Below, piece by piece: positions 43,476-53,252 of a DNA stretch of 64,000 bases (position 1 is the stretch's first letter; each line of letters starts with the position of its first letter). The DNA lies in NCBI GenBank assembly GCA_946480295.1, contig CAMLIT010000003.1, positions 12,339 through 76,338 on the forward strand. Direction: 5' to 3'. Under the pieces are notes generated by a model. The model saw only the letters and a program-made list of their open reading frames with translations. It searched no databases and was not told the origin of the DNA. This DNA comes from an uncultured Gemmatimonadota bacterium (GTDB taxonomy: Bacteria; Gemmatimonadota; Gemmatimonadetes; Gemmatimonadales; Gemmatimonadaceae). The translations under genes were made by a program, and so were the position numbers.

Positions 43476-44003
43476 ATGATTCAGATTCGTTCGATCGCTC
43501 TCGGGCTGGCGGTGCTCGCTGGTGCGGCGCCGCTGGCGGGTGCGCAGGCCGCACGGCAGCACGCGCCGCGCGCCGAGCGCCACGCCATGGCACACCGGCG
43601 CACCGCGCTGCGCGGACTCTTCCACGGGATCAAGCTCACGGACGTCGAGAAGGCGAACGTGAAGGCGATCCGCGCGAAATACCAGCCGCAGTTCAAGGCC
43701 GTCTTCCAGGCGGCGCGGCCGGAGCTGAAGGCCGCGCGTGCGGCCCGCCAGCGCGGCGACACCGCCGCGGCGAAGGCGGCGTTCGAGAAGACGAAGGACC
43801 AGCGCGAGCAGGCGCGCAAGCTCGCCGAGCAGGCTCGCCAGGAGGTGCGCGCGGCGCTCACGCCGGAGCACCAGAAGCAGTTCGACGCGAACGTGGCGCG
43901 GATGCGCGAGCGCTTCGCGAACCATCGCCACCGCGCGGGGGGCTGGAGGGGCCATCGCGGCCACGACGCCGCCGGCGGCCAGCAGCAGAAGGGCAGCCTG
44001 TAG
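43476..44003 (+). CDS. Spy/CpxP-like LTxxQ periplasmic protein
   Basis: 175-residue exported helical protein. Signal peptide ends near AGAQAA (residue 26). The mature part has two LTxxQ-like repeats, IKLTDVEKANVKAI (about 59) and AALTPEHQKQFDANV (about 125), separated by a basic, Gln/Lys-rich helix. The tail is His/Gly-rich (HRHRAGGWRGHRGHD), perhaps metal-binding. Similar proteins are envelope-stress chaperones in E. coli, but the His/Arg-rich start differs. A strong terminator follows, so it is a single unit. Confidence 0.85.
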   Translation: MIQIRSIALGLAVLAGAAPLAGAQAARQHAPRAERHAMAHRRTALRGLFHGIKLTDVEKANVKAIRAKYQPQFKAVFQAARPELKAARAARQRGDTAAAKAAFEKTKDQREQARKLAEQARQEVRAALTPEHQKQFDANVARMRERFANHRHRAGGWRGHRGHDAAGGQQQKGSL

Positions 44004-44077
44004 GGCGGCCCTGGCCGGGGAGATCCGGGCGCGGCTCCGGCGCGATGCCGGCGCGACCGCTCCCCGTCATCCCGACT

Positions 44078-44119
44078 GCACGCGGCCCGCAGCGATTCGC
44101 TGCGGGCCGCGTGCTTTTT
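44078..44119 (+). terminator. Rho-independent terminator
   Basis: Perfect 17-bp stem: gcacgcggcccgcagcg (44078-44094) with cgctgcgggccgcgtgc (44098-44114), loop att, then ttttt. One of the strongest terminators in the window; it ends the Spy-like gene. Confidence 0.95.
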
Positions 44120-44202
44120 CTGTGTCCTGGGCTGCCCGCCGAGCGTCCTTACTGCACACGCATGCCGCCGCTCCGGCGGCATTGTGACCCTCGTCACGCC
44201 CC

Positions 44203-45498
44203 ATGTTCTCCGACCAGATCTCGGTCGTCATCTCGCAAATCGGCATCGTCCTCGAGCTGGGCGGTGCGCTGCTGCTGGTCGGGCTCTTCGTCCTCCTGCG
44301 GCGCTTCGTGCTGCGCCGGCCGTATTTCACGACGTGGACGTGGGCCTGGGTGGCGGTCGCCGTCGCGCTCGGCGCGCTCGCCGTGCGCTACGACTTCGTG
44401 GCGGGGTTCGCGCCGCCCGGGCAGATCGAGCGGGACCCGATCGCCCGGTCGCTCTACTTCGTGTACCAGACGGGCAAGCTCCTCGCCTATGTCTGCTTCG
44501 TCGCGGGGACGCGGATGTACATCACCGGGGCGCGCCGCCGCACGCGGCTGCAGATCGAGTGGCTGATCGCGCCCGCGTTCGCCGCGCTCACCCTGGTGCT
44601 GTCGCCGCGCGGCCTGAGCCAGATGGTGATCTGGCAGGCGCCGGTCGCCGTCGTCGCGCTCTTCTACTGCGCGGCGTGCCTGCTGCTCCTGCCGCGGTCG
44701 CGCCGTACGCTGGGCGCATCGGCGACGGGGATCGGCTTCGGGCTGATCGGCGTCCTGTGGGTGTGCTACGCGCTGAGCTTCCCCTTCGCGCCGCGCTCGG
44801 GCGCGGCGCCGGCGCTGTCGCTGGTCGTCGTGCGGTACAACGCCTACTTCGACCTGCTGCTCAACGTCCTCCTCGGCTACGGCATGGTGCTGATGCTCAT
44901 GGAGGACGCCACGCGCGAGGTGGAGGACGCGCGCGCGGAGCTCCGAGTGGCGCACGACCGGCTGCGCCGGGCGGCGCTCTACGACTCGCTGACGGGCGCG
45001 CTGAACCGGGGCGCCTTCGCCGAGGGCGTCGGGCTGGAGCTGGCGCGGGGGACCTTCGGCACGATCGTCCTCGCCGACGTCGACGACATGAAGTCGATGA
45101 ACGACGACCACGGGCACGCCATGGGCGACCGCGTGCTCTGCCACCTCGTCGAGACCCTCCGCGGCGCGCTGCGCCCGTACGACAAGCTGTATCGGTGGGG
45201 CGGGGACGAGTTCCTCCTCATCGTGCCCTCGGCGCGCGCCGTCGACGTGCAGGAGCGCATCGCGGAGCTCCTGGGGGCGATGGAGCCGCTGGACGTGAAC
45301 GGCACGCCGGTGCAGGTCGCCGTGAGCATCGGTGCGGCGGATTATGCGAGCGCGGAGGAGCTGGCGGCGGCGATCGACCGGGCGGACCGGGCGATGTACC
45401 AGCAGAAGAACGGGCGCAAGCGTCGCAACGCGCCCCCGCGGAGCGCGATGCCGCCGGACGAGATGCTCGTCACGCCCAACTCCGGCAGCGAGCGCTGA
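44203..45498 (+). CDS. Membrane diguanylate cyclase (GGDEF)
   Basis: 431-residue inner-membrane enzyme that makes cyclic-di-GMP. About seven membrane segments (residues 10-245), then a short coiled coil and the GGDEF domain. The catalytic motif is intact (RWGGDEF, G333-F337) and the inhibitory I-site RPYD sits at 324-327, five residues before it. Substrate-binding LADVDDMKSMNDDHGHAMGD is present, so the enzyme should be active and product-inhibited. The N-terminal seven-helix sensor is not a recognised named domain. Follows a strong terminator, so it has its own promoter. Confidence 0.93.
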   Translation: MFSDQISVVISQIGIVLELGGALLLVGLFVLLRRFVLRRPYFTTWTWAWVAVAVALGALAVRYDFVAGFAPPGQIERDPIARSLYFVYQTGKLLAYVCFVAGTRMYITGARRRTRLQIEWLIAPAFAALTLVLSPRGLSQMVIWQAPVAVVALFYCAACLLLLPRSRRTLGASATGIGFGLIGVLWVCYALSFPFAPRSGAAPALSLVVVRYNAYFDLLLNVLLGYGMVLMLMEDATREVEDARAELRVAHDRLRRAALYDSLTGALNRGAFAEGVGLELARGTFGTIVLADVDDMKSMNDDHGHAMGDRVLCHLVETLRGALRPYDKLYRWGGDEFLLIVPSARAVDVQERIAELLGAMEPLDVNGTPVQVAVSIGAADYASAEELAAAIDRADRAMYQQKNGRKRRNAPPRSAMPPDEMLVTPNSGSER

Positions 45499-45547
45499 CG
45501 CGAGGGCGGTACCGCCGCGCCGACGGGCTGGAGGGCTGGTACGGAAC

Positions 45548-47884
45548 ATGACACGCGGCGGCGTGATGCTCATCCACTCACTGCTGCGCGTGTGGCTGCT
45601 CGCGCTCTGCGCCGTCGCGTGCGGCCGGCCCCGCGACGCGGGAGCCACCGGCGAGGTGCTGGCAGCGCGCGACGCGAGCCTGCCGGCGGCGATCGCCGCC
45701 GATTCGACCCTCCGGCTGGCCGACCAGGCTCTTCGCGCCGGGCACCCGTGGCGCGCGACGCAACTGCTGGCGCCGGTGCTCGCGGATGCGCGGCGACGGA
45801 CCCCCGCCGCCGTGCTGCTCGCCGCGCGCGCGGCGGCGGCGTGGGGCGGCTGGAGCGAGGTCACGAAGCTGCTCGGCGGCGAGCGCTGGCTCGACACCCG
45901 GTACAACGGCGAGGGTCGCGAGCTGCTGGCGCGCGCCGCGCTCGAGCGGGACGACGACACGACCGCGGTCGCCAACGCGACGGCGGCGGTGCCGCGCGCG
46001 CCGGACGCGCGCACGCGCGCCGTGCGGCTCGTCCTGCTCGGTCGCGCGCTCGACCGCATGAATCAGCTGGACAGCGCGCGCGCGGCGTACACGCGCGCCG
46101 CAGCGGCGCTGCGCGACGCACACGACTGGCTGCTCCTTCGAGCGGCGGGGGTGGACACCGATTCCACCCGACGGGCGCAGACCTATGCGAGCGTCCGGAA
46201 CGCGGTCGCGCGCGCGCGCGTGCCGTGGACGGAGGCGCAGGCGCTCGAGCGGAGCGGCAACATCGCGGCGGCCTCGGCGCGGTATGCGGCGCTCGGCGCC
46301 AGGGTGAACGCGCTCCGCCTCCGCCTCTCGCTGCCGAGCGATTCCGGCGGGCGGGCGCAGGTGCGGCGCGAGCTGCTGTCGCTCATCCGGGCGCAGAGCG
46401 GGTCAGGGGAGGCACGGAGCGCGGTGGATCTGCTGGACAAGTACTTCACGGACCTGACGCCGTCCGAGCAGCTCCTGGTCGCGCGCAGCGCGGCCGCGTC
46501 GGGGCCGCTCGCCCGCGCCATCACCGGCTACGCCGCGGCGCGCGCCGGCGGCGTGGCCACGGCGAAGGACGTGTTCGAATACGGCCAGCTGCTCGCGCGC
46601 GCCGGGCGGTATCGCGACGCCATCGCCCAGTTCGAGGCCGAGAGCGGAACGGCCTACGCGGCCGACGCGGCGTACCAGCGCGCGCGGGCGCTCCTGTCGA
46701 GCGGCAACGGCGACGCCGCGCGTGCGGCGCTGCGCGACGTGGCGAGCCGGTACGCGAGCGACACCTCCGCGGCCTCGTCGGCGCTCTACCTGCTCGCGGA
46801 CCTCACGACGGACGACGGACGCGACGCCGACGCGCGTGACGCGTTCCTCCAGGCCGCGAACCGCTATCCGACGAGCGCGCGCGCCGACGACGCCCGCTTC
46901 CGGGCGGGGATCATCTCCTTCGCCCTCGGGCAGTACCGCGAGGCCGCCGGCGAGCTGGACACCCTGCTCGCGCGCTATCCCTCGTCGAGGGAGGCGCTGT
47001 CGTCGCGCTACTGGAGCGCGCGGGCGCTCGCCGCCTCGGGGGACAGCGCGGCGGCGAGGACGCGCTGGCGCCAGCTCACGAAGCTGGACCCGCTGTCGTA
47101 CTACGCCGCGCTCGCCGCGCGCCGGCTGGGCGAGCGCCCGTGGGCGCCCCGCGCGCGCGCGGACTCCTTCCCGCACTTCGCCGCGATCGACGCCGCGATG
47201 CGACGCATCGCGCTGCTCGAGGACCTCGGGATGGACACCGAGGCGCACTTCGAGGAGGACGCGCTCGAGGACGCGGCCGACTCCTCGCTCGCGCGGCTGC
47301 TGGCGACCGCCGCCGCCTTCCGGGACCACGGCCTTCCGGCGCACGCCGCACGCCTCGGTGCGCGCGCGATCGACCGCGGCGCGCCGAAGGACGCGCGCGT
47401 CTACCGCCTCGTCTATCCCCTCGTGGACCGCGCGCAGCTCGTCGCGCAGGCGAAGGCGCACCATCTCGACCCGGCGCTCGTCGCCGGCCTGATCCGGCAG
47501 GAGTCGAGCTTCAACCCGCACGCCCTCTCGGCGGCGGGGGCGCGCGGGCTGATGCAGGTCATGCCCAGCGTCGGCCAGCAGGTCGCGCGCAACCTCGACT
47601 TCCCGGTGTGGGACCAGGCGCTTCTCTTCGATCCCGACGCGAACCTGCAGCTCGGCACGGCGCACCTGGCCGGTTCGGTGAAGGAGTACGACGGGGTGCT
47701 CGTGCGCGTGCTCGCCGCGTACAACGCCGGCGCGTCGCGGGCGACGCGGTGGGCGAAGAAGGGGGGCGCCGACGATCCGGAGCTCTACGCCGAGCGGATC
47801 CCGTTCGTCGAGACGCGCGACTACGTGCGCATCGTGCAGCGCAACGCCGAGCTGTACTCGGCGATGTACTTCGGCGACCGCTAG
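45548..47884 (+). CDS. Slt70-like soluble lytic transglycosylase with TPR region
   Basis: 778-residue envelope protein. The signal peptide contains a possible lipobox (AVAC, Cys about residue 25). Residues about 40-620 form a helical solenoid of TPR-like repeats, as in the U/L ring of Slt70. The catalytic domain is at about 640-778: GLIRQESSFNPHALS (E652 is the catalytic Glu), AGARGLMQVMPSV, and VLAAYNAGASRATRW. It should cleave murein to 1,6-anhydro products. ATG at 45548 or 45566 both suit. Ends just before a long terminator hairpin shared with the convergent barrel gene. Confidence 0.92.
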   Translation: MTRGGVMLIHSLLRVWLLALCAVACGRPRDAGATGEVLAARDASLPAAIAADSTLRLADQALRAGHPWRATQLLAPVLADARRRTPAAVLLAARAAAAWGGWSEVTKLLGGERWLDTRYNGEGRELLARAALERDDDTTAVANATAAVPRAPDARTRAVRLVLLGRALDRMNQLDSARAAYTRAAAALRDAHDWLLLRAAGVDTDSTRRAQTYASVRNAVARARVPWTEAQALERSGNIAAASARYAALGARVNALRLRLSLPSDSGGRAQVRRELLSLIRAQSGSGEARSAVDLLDKYFTDLTPSEQLLVARSAAASGPLARAITGYAAARAGGVATAKDVFEYGQLLARAGRYRDAIAQFEAESGTAYAADAAYQRARALLSSGNGDAARAALRDVASRYASDTSAASSALYLLADLTTDDGRDADARDAFLQAANRYPTSARADDARFRAGIISFALGQYREAAGELDTLLARYPSSREALSSRYWSARALAASGDSAAARTRWRQLTKLDPLSYYAALAARRLGERPWAPRARADSFPHFAAIDAAMRRIALLEDLGMDTEAHFEEDALEDAADSSLARLLATAAAFRDHGLPAHAARLGARAIDRGAPKDARVYRLVYPLVDRAQLVAQAKAHHLDPALVAGLIRQESSFNPHALSAAGARGLMQVMPSVGQQVARNLDFPVWDQALLFDPDANLQLGTAHLAGSVKEYDGVLVRVLAAYNAGASRATRWAKKGGADDPELYAERIPFVETRDYVRIVQRNAELYSAMYFGDR

Positions 47885-47905
47885 CGCCGGCGCGACGCAC
47901 GGGCC

Positions 47906-47956
47906 GAACGCGACGAACCCCGGCGTGGTGGCACCACGCCGGGGTTCGTCGCGTTC
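47906..47956. terminator. Bidirectional terminator between convergent genes
   Basis: A 25-bp perfect inverted repeat (47906-47930 against 47932-47956; arm begins gaacgcgacgaacccc) lies exactly between the stops of the Slt70-like gene and the metallopeptidase-barrel gene. The central base is a single g, so the tip will open slightly in RNA. Works symmetrically for both strands. Confidence 0.85.
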
Positions 47957-47974
47957 ATGCTGGTCGGGCGCCGC

Positions 47975-50900
47975 TCACCACCCCGGCGCGAGCTGGAAGC
48001 CGACGACCCAGTTCTTCTTCGGCCGCTGGAACGGATGCGCCACGTACGCCTCGAGGATCATGTAGCCGAGGAAGTTCACGCGGGCGGACACGCCGGTGCT
48101 GAACACCGGGATGCGGTCGGCGCACTGGATCTGCACGGCGGAGAACAGGTCGTTCGACTGCTGCTGCGACGGCTGGTTGCACGTCGGCGTGTCGTTGGAC
48201 GTTCTCGTGAGGCGCCAGTCGGGGTGCTGGTACCCGGTGTAGGCGATGCCCGCGTCGAAGAAGGGCGCGATCTCCGTCGGCAGGAAGGGGAAGTTGAGCA
48301 GCCCCCACTCGGAGGTGCCGAAGAGCGGGATGCGGAACTCCGCGTTGGCGACGAGGAGCCGCGTGCCGAACATGCGGTCGATCACGGGACAGCTCGTCTG
48401 GTTGTTGCTCACGCACTCGTCAGGCGTGAACGACCCCCACCCGTAGCCGCGCACGAGCATCTCCTCGCCGAGGTAGAGCGGCGACAGCCGGCCGGTCTCC
48501 GCGTCCTTGCCGTAGCGGCCGTAGTGGAGCCCGCGGACGGCGAAGGTGAACGGACGCATGAAGAAGTAGCGCCGGTAGTCGGCGAGCGCGGTGGTGTACG
48601 TCAGGGTCCCGATCGTCGGCGACACCTCGAATCGATAGCGCGAGCCGGCGACGGGACTCGTGAATGCCGCCACCGAGTTGTCGCCGACGTACGCGGCGCT
48701 CGGCTCGGCGTAGTACAACGGCGGCGGCGCCGGCAGGTAGGTCTGCGAGTGGTCGATGACGTTCCCGAACGGATCGACGTCGATGCGCTGGATCTCGTAT
48801 TCGTAGCCCAGGCGCGTCGCCGCCATGCTCAGCTCGACGCGTCGCGTCGAGGAGAACGGATACTGCGTGATCAGCGACGCCTGATCCACGTAGATGCGCT
48901 CGAGCACCTGGTTGACGCTGTACGCGCCGGGCACCGAGCTCGTGTCGTAGAACACGCCCCCGGTGAGATACGGGATGTGCATCACCGACGCGCCGTAGTT
49001 CCACCGGTGCTTGAGGTTGTAGTACGCCAGCTCGCCGCCGATGTCCTTCACCGTGCCGTTGGCCTGGATGACGGTCGCGATCTGCTGGTCGCTGAGCTGG
49101 TCGCCGAAGAACGCCGACACGCCGCCGGCGACGCCCGTGCCGAACGGGCCCGACGCCACGCCGACGCTCGGCTGGCCGAGGGCGTCGAGCGAGAAGCTCG
49201 GGTGATAGGCGACGACCTGGAAGTCGCGGCCGCTCACGAGCCCCGTCGTCGGGTCGTTGAGGTACGACGTGACGATGCTGTTGCTGACGTTGCCCGGCGG
49301 CAGGACGTCGCCCGTGGCCACCGTCTGGCCCTGCAGGTCGACGGGGGTGCCGCGCGTGTCGCCGGCCTCGAAGGCGTGGACGGTGAAGCCCTGCGCCTGG
49401 AAGATCGTGAAGGCGACGCGTCCCGTCTTCTGGGCCACGCTGATCGCCGGCGAGATCGAGGTGATGCCGCTCACCCCCGTCGCCACGTGCGTCAGGCGGT
49501 ACACCTGGCCGCTGGCGAGCTCGAGGCGGAAGAGGTCACTGATCCCGTCCGGGTCGCCGACGAAGAAGAGGCTCTGGCCGTCGGGCGACCACTGCGGGTT
49601 GATGTGCTTCCCGTGCGAGAAGGGCGAGAAGACGGTGATCTGCCCCGACGCGACGTCGATCGTCGCGAGCTGGAGCTCGGAGAACCGCATGATGTTGAAG
49701 TCCGTCGTCGGGCCGCGGTCGGTGGCGAAGGCGATCTTCGTCCCGTCGGGGGACCACGACGGCTGGACGTCCGCGTAGCGGTCGTTCGTGAGCTGGCGGA
49801 TGTTGCCGGTCCCGAGGTCGAGCAGATACAGGTCGCTGATGCCCCCCTTCTGGCCGGAGAAGGCGAGCGTCTTGCCGTCGGGCGACCAGGCGATGGAGGA
49901 GACCGCGCCGATGGGCCCCAGCTTCAGCCGGCGCTCGATGTCGCCGCTGTGGACGTTGAGGATCGCGATCTCGTTGTTGCCGTCGGCGTAGACGATGAAC
50001 GCGAAGTGGCTGGCGTCGGGCGACCACGCGCCTGACGAGTTGATCCAGCTGATCGCGTCGAAGTGCGGATCGCTCTCCGGGCCGGCGAGCTGCTTGATGA
50101 TGCGGCCGGTGTGGGCGTCGGCGAGGAAGAGGTCGATGGAGAAGAGGTTGCGCGTCGAGTAGAAGGCGACGTAGTTGCCGTCGGGGCTCAACTCGGGCGA
50201 CACGTTCTGGTCGGTCGTCTTCTTGCGCAGGCCGATCAGCTCCTCGCCGGTGGAGTCGGGCTTCGTGCGCGACTGCGCGACGGGGAGGTACATCGCCTTG
50301 TTCGCGGCGGCCCAGTCCTTCGACAGCGAATCGGAGTTCTCGCCGAGGGTGCGGACGAGCGCCTGGTCCCAGCCGAGGCGCAGCGCGTTGCGATAGAGCT
50401 CGACGATGGAGCGGTCGCCCCACCGCCCGCCGACGTACGCCCACAGCGCCTGGCCGTAGCGGTACGGGAAGAAGCGCGGATCGGTGGTGAGCTGCTTGAT
50501 CGTCGGGAACTTGTCGCGCATCACCGCGTCGCGCATCCACATCGCGGTGAGCTCGTCCTGGCGGCCGAGCGAGAAGTACTCCGCCATCCCCTCGATCAGC
50601 CAGAGGGGCAGGGCGTTGAGGCGAGCGAGCCCGCCGCCCGGTGCCGCTTCGGCGATGTTGTACTGGAAGACGTGCACCAGCTCGTGGCCGAGGACGTGGT
50701 CGTTGTCCTTGTAGATGCCGGTGAACGGCATGATCACGCGCGTGCGCAGCCCTTCCGTGACGCCGCCCGTCCCCTCCTCGAGCTGCTCGCCGACGACGTT
50801 CGTCTGCTCGAAGTCCGGGTGGTCGGCGTAGAAGATGAGGGACTTCCGGTCGAAGGCGTGGCGGAAGGTCTCGGAGTGTCGCGCGTACCATCGCTCGGCC

Positions 50901-51097
50901 ATGCGCGACGCGTCGGAGACGATGAGCGACTCCGCGGGGTAGAAATAGTTGTCGAAGTGGTCGCTCTTGATGATCCGCCACTTGAACGTCTCGTACTGGA
51001 CCTTGTTGCGCCCGAAGTACTGGGCGCCGGCCACAGACGGGAGCGACAACAGCCCGAGCACCACAAGTGCTGAGCAGCGGCGCAAGACACTGGTCAT
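47975..51097 (-). CDS. Metallopeptidase / TolB-propeller / outer membrane barrel fusion
   Basis: 1040-residue exported protein with three parts. Signal peptide to about residue 25 (AGAQ). Residues about 30-270: gluzincin-like peptidase-MA domain with HExxH (H138-H142, DHVLGHELVHVFQYN) and the third ligand in LIEGMAEYFS (E169). Residues about 310-640: WD40-like/TolB repeats with SPDG cores (LSPDGNYVAF, WSPDGKTLAF, WSPDGTKIAF, WSPDGQSLFF). Residues about 690-1040: strands of a BamA/Omp85-like surface barrel (RGYGWGSFTPDE, ANAEFRIPLF, FFDAGIAYTG, AYVAHPFQ). It should be a cell-surface protein with a periplasmic peptidase-propeller. Start at ATG 51097. Similar fusions occur in related phyla, but the function is unproven. 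Confidence 0.85.
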   Translation of the reverse strand: MTSVLRRCSALVVLGLLSLPSVAGAQYFGRNKVQYETFKWRIIKSDHFDNYFYPAESLIVSDASRMAERWYARHSETFRHAFDRKSLIFYADHPDFEQTNVVGEQLEEGTGGVTEGLRTRVIMPFTGIYKDNDHVLGHELVHVFQYNIAEAAPGGGLARLNALPLWLIEGMAEYFSLGRQDELTAMWMRDAVMRDKFPTIKQLTTDPRFFPYRYGQALWAYVGGRWGDRSIVELYRNALRLGWDQALVRTLGENSDSLSKDWAAANKAMYLPVAQSRTKPDSTGEELIGLRKKTTDQNVSPELSPDGNYVAFYSTRNLFSIDLFLADAHTGRIIKQLAGPESDPHFDAISWINSSGAWSPDASHFAFIVYADGNNEIAILNVHSGDIERRLKLGPIGAVSSIAWSPDGKTLAFSGQKGGISDLYLLDLGTGNIRQLTNDRYADVQPSWSPDGTKIAFATDRGPTTDFNIMRFSELQLATIDVASGQITVFSPFSHGKHINPQWSPDGQSLFFVGDPDGISDLFRLELASGQVYRLTHVATGVSGITSISPAISVAQKTGRVAFTIFQAQGFTVHAFEAGDTRGTPVDLQGQTVATGDVLPPGNVSNSIVTSYLNDPTTGLVSGRDFQVVAYHPSFSLDALGQPSVGVASGPFGTGVAGGVSAFFGDQLSDQQIATVIQANGTVKDIGGELAYYNLKHRWNYGASVMHIPYLTGGVFYDTSSVPGAYSVNQVLERIYVDQASLITQYPFSSTRRVELSMAATRLGYEYEIQRIDVDPFGNVIDHSQTYLPAPPPLYYAEPSAAYVGDNSVAAFTSPVAGSRYRFEVSPTIGTLTYTTALADYRRYFFMRPFTFAVRGLHYGRYGKDAETGRLSPLYLGEEMLVRGYGWGSFTPDECVSNNQTSCPVIDRMFGTRLLVANAEFRIPLFGTSEWGLLNFPFLPTEIAPFFDAGIAYTGYQHPDWRLTRTSNDTPTCNQPSQQQSNDLFSAVQIQCADRIPVFSTGVSARVNFLGYMILEAYVAHPFQRPKKNWVVGFQLAPGW

Positions 51098-51354
51098 GAA
51101 AGCCCCGCGGTGGAACCGCAGCTGAGAGTAGAGCCGGCTGCCCCACCTGCTGTGCAGACACGCCTGCCGGCCCGTACCCCCGGGCGGGCAAGGGACGTGC
51201 CCGCTCGTCCTCCGCGGGCGCCGACGTACCACGCCACTACGATCACAGCTTCTGCCGTCAGAAAAGTACTTCTCGAGGCTGGCAACGTGTGACCCCTGAA
51301 CGTTGCTGCTACTCCTCGAACCCGGAAAAAGTGCCCGGGTCGGGACTCGGAGGG

Positions 51355-51783
51355 TCAGTCGAAGCCGCGGCGACGCTGCTGTTTGCGCTCCGAGTGCCGC
51401 CGCTTCTCGGCGAGCCGCCGTTCCTGGGCGCCGCGCGACGGCTTCGTGCGCTTGCGCGGCTTGCGCACGACCAGCGCGCGCCGCACCAGGTCGACGAGCC
51501 GCTCCTCGGCGGACGCGCGATTCTGCTGCTGGCTGCGGCGATCGCTCGCCACGACGCGCACCATTCCGTCGGCGTCGAGACGCGCCGCGAGCTTCTCGAG
51601 GAGCCGCGCCCGCATCTCGTCCGGGACCGCCGTCGAATGCGGTAGGTCCCACAGCAGCTCGATGCGCGTGGAGGAGGTGTTGACGTGCTGCCCGCCCGGG
51701 CCGCCCGCGCGGCTCGCGCGATACTGGAGCTCCGAGCGGGGGATGGCGAGCTGCGGGTTCACGTACAGGTCGGAATCGCTCAA
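51355..51783 (-). CDS. ArfB/Pth4-like peptidyl-tRNA hydrolase
   Basis: About 142 residues. The core is SRAGGPGGQHVNTSSTRIELLWD, the GGQ release-factor motif with the RxxGPGGQ.VNK/S form, and a basic C-terminus (RKPRKRTKPSRGAQERRLAEKRRHSERKQQRRR) that binds the empty mRNA tunnel in stalled ribosomes. This is ArfB/YaeJ type and rescues ribosomes lacking a stop codon. Start is uncertain: TTG at 51783 (MSDSDLYVNPQ) gives a family-like N-terminus, GTG at 51762 is an alternative, and a longer frame would run into the neighbouring CNNM gene. Confidence 0.85.
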   Translation of the reverse strand: MSDSDLYVNPQLAIPRSELQYRASRAGGPGGQHVNTSSTRIELLWDLPHSTAVPDEMRARLLEKLAARLDADGMVRVVASDRRSQQQNRASAEERLVDLVRRALVVRKPRKRTKPSRGAQERRLAEKRRHSERKQQRRRGFD

Positions 51784-51826
51784 GGGTCCGGGGTCGTGGG
51801 TTGTCGTCGCGACGGCAGACGGAGTA

Positions 51827-53170
51827 TCAGGTGCGCGCCGGGGGTTCGGCGCGCGGCGCCGGCGTGGGGCGCGGCCGTCCGCCCTCGCCGCGCACCACCC
51901 GCACCGCCGCCACCCGTCGGCCGTCCATCGCGACCACTTCCAGCTCGCCGCCGGGGAAGGGCGCCCGGTCGCCGATGCGCGGCACCCGCCCGATGCGGGC
52001 AAAGGTGTAGCCGCCGAGCGTGCTCCAGTCGCCGTCCGGGATGGGCAAATGATAGTCCATCCGGACGTCGACGAGCGAGAGCGTGCCCGCCAGCTCGAGC
52101 ACCCCGTTCGACTCGACGGCCGTGCGGACGGCGACGTCGTACTCGTCGTTGATGTCGCCGATGACCTCCTCCACGAGATCCTCGAGGGTGATGATGCCGG
52201 CCGTGCCGCCGTACTCGTCGAGCACCACCGCCATGTGGGCGCGCGTGCGGCGCAGGTCGTCGAGGACTCGTTCGGCGGGACGGGTGTCGGGGACGTAGAG
52301 CGGCTCGCGCACGAGCTCCGCGAGGCGGAAGGGGGCGCCGGGCTCGCGGAGCCAGAGGTCCTTGGCGAGAAAGACGCCGAGCACGTCGTCCAGCGACTCG
52401 CCGTAGACCGGATACCGCGAGTACCCCTCGCTGCGGATCACCCGCCAGACCTCCTCCTCGCTCGCGGAGACGGGCAGCGCGACGATGTCGGTGCGCGGGC
52501 GCATGACGTCGCGCACGCGCTTCTCGTGGAAGTCGAAGACGCCCGCGAGCATCGCGCTGTCGGTCTCGTCGAGCGCGCCGTGGGCGCGGGCCTGCATGAC
52601 GAGGAGTCGCAGCTCCTCCGGGGTGTGGACCTGGGCCGCGCTCGGGCGCGGCTGCACGCCGAAGGGGCGCAGGAGGAGGTCGGTGGCGCCCTGGAGGACC
52701 GCGATCACGGGTCCGGCCACGCGCGTGAAGACGAGCAGGGGGCCGGCCGTCATCCGCGCCACCCGCTCCGGGCTGACGATCGCCACGGCCCTGGGCGACA
52801 GCTCCCCCACGATCATCTGGATGGCGGCGAGGAGGACGAAGGCGATGGCCAGGGCGACCGCGCTGTGGACGGCGGCGGGTGGCACGGTGATGCCGACGTG
52901 CTGACGCCATGGCTCCACAATGTCGACCAGGGCCGCTTCGCCGAGCCATCCCAGAGCGAGCGAGGCGAGGGTGACGCCGAGCTGGGTCGCCGAGAGGCAG
53001 CGGTCCGGGTCTGCCAGGACGCGCTGGACCGTGCGGGCTCGCCGATCGCCCCGGGCGGCCATCTCGTCCACGCGGCCGCGGCGCACGGCGACGAGCGCGA
53101 ACTCCGCGGCCACGAAGAAGGCGCTCGCCAGCACCAGAAGCGCCACCATCCCGAGCCGGACTGCGATCAT
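51827..53170 (-). CDS. CNNM/CorC-type membrane protein with CBS pair
   Basis: 447-residue inner-membrane protein of the hemolysin-C/CorC family. CNNM (DUF21) domain about residues 1-190 with four segments ([43 protein letters not shown]), two CBS domains about 205-325 ([44 protein letters not shown]) and a CorC_HlyC transporter-associated domain (about 345-425, [21 protein letters not shown]). The family is linked to Mg/Co efflux or homeostasis. ATG at 53170 chosen because the first membrane segment begins there. Downstream of it, 43 bases away, lies the ArfB-like gene on the same strand. Confidence 0.9.
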   Translation of the reverse strand: MIAVRLGMVALLVLASAFFVAAEFALVAVRRGRVDEMAARGDRRARTVQRVLADPDRCLSATQLGVTLASLALGWLGEAALVDIVEPWRQHVGITVPPAAVHSAVALAIAFVLLAAIQMIVGELSPRAVAIVSPERVARMTAGPLLVFTRVAGPVIAVLQGATDLLLRPFGVQPRPSAAQVHTPEELRLLVMQARAHGALDETDSAMLAGVFDFHEKRVRDVMRPRTDIVALPVSASEEEVWRVIRSEGYSRYPVYGESLDDVLGVFLAKDLWLREPGAPFRLAELVREPLYVPDTRPAERVLDDLRRTRAHMAVVLDEYGGTAGIITLEDLVEEVIGDINDEYDVAVRTAVESNGVLELAGTLSLVDVRMDYHLPIPDGDWSTLGGYTFARIGRVPRIGDRAPFPGGELEVVAMDGRRVAAVRVVRGEGGRPRPTPAPRAEPPART

Positions 53171-53252
53171 GCCGCGCTCCCCGGAAACCGGACCTGGCAA
53201 CCCCTCCTCGAATCGAAACTCCTGGCCGGGGGGATCGTCAACTGGTAGCAGA

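Noticed and set aside
47957..50035. A 692-codon open frame on the plus strand
   Set aside because: Antisense to the barrel and propeller of the metallopeptidase fusion; composition is typical of a shadow.
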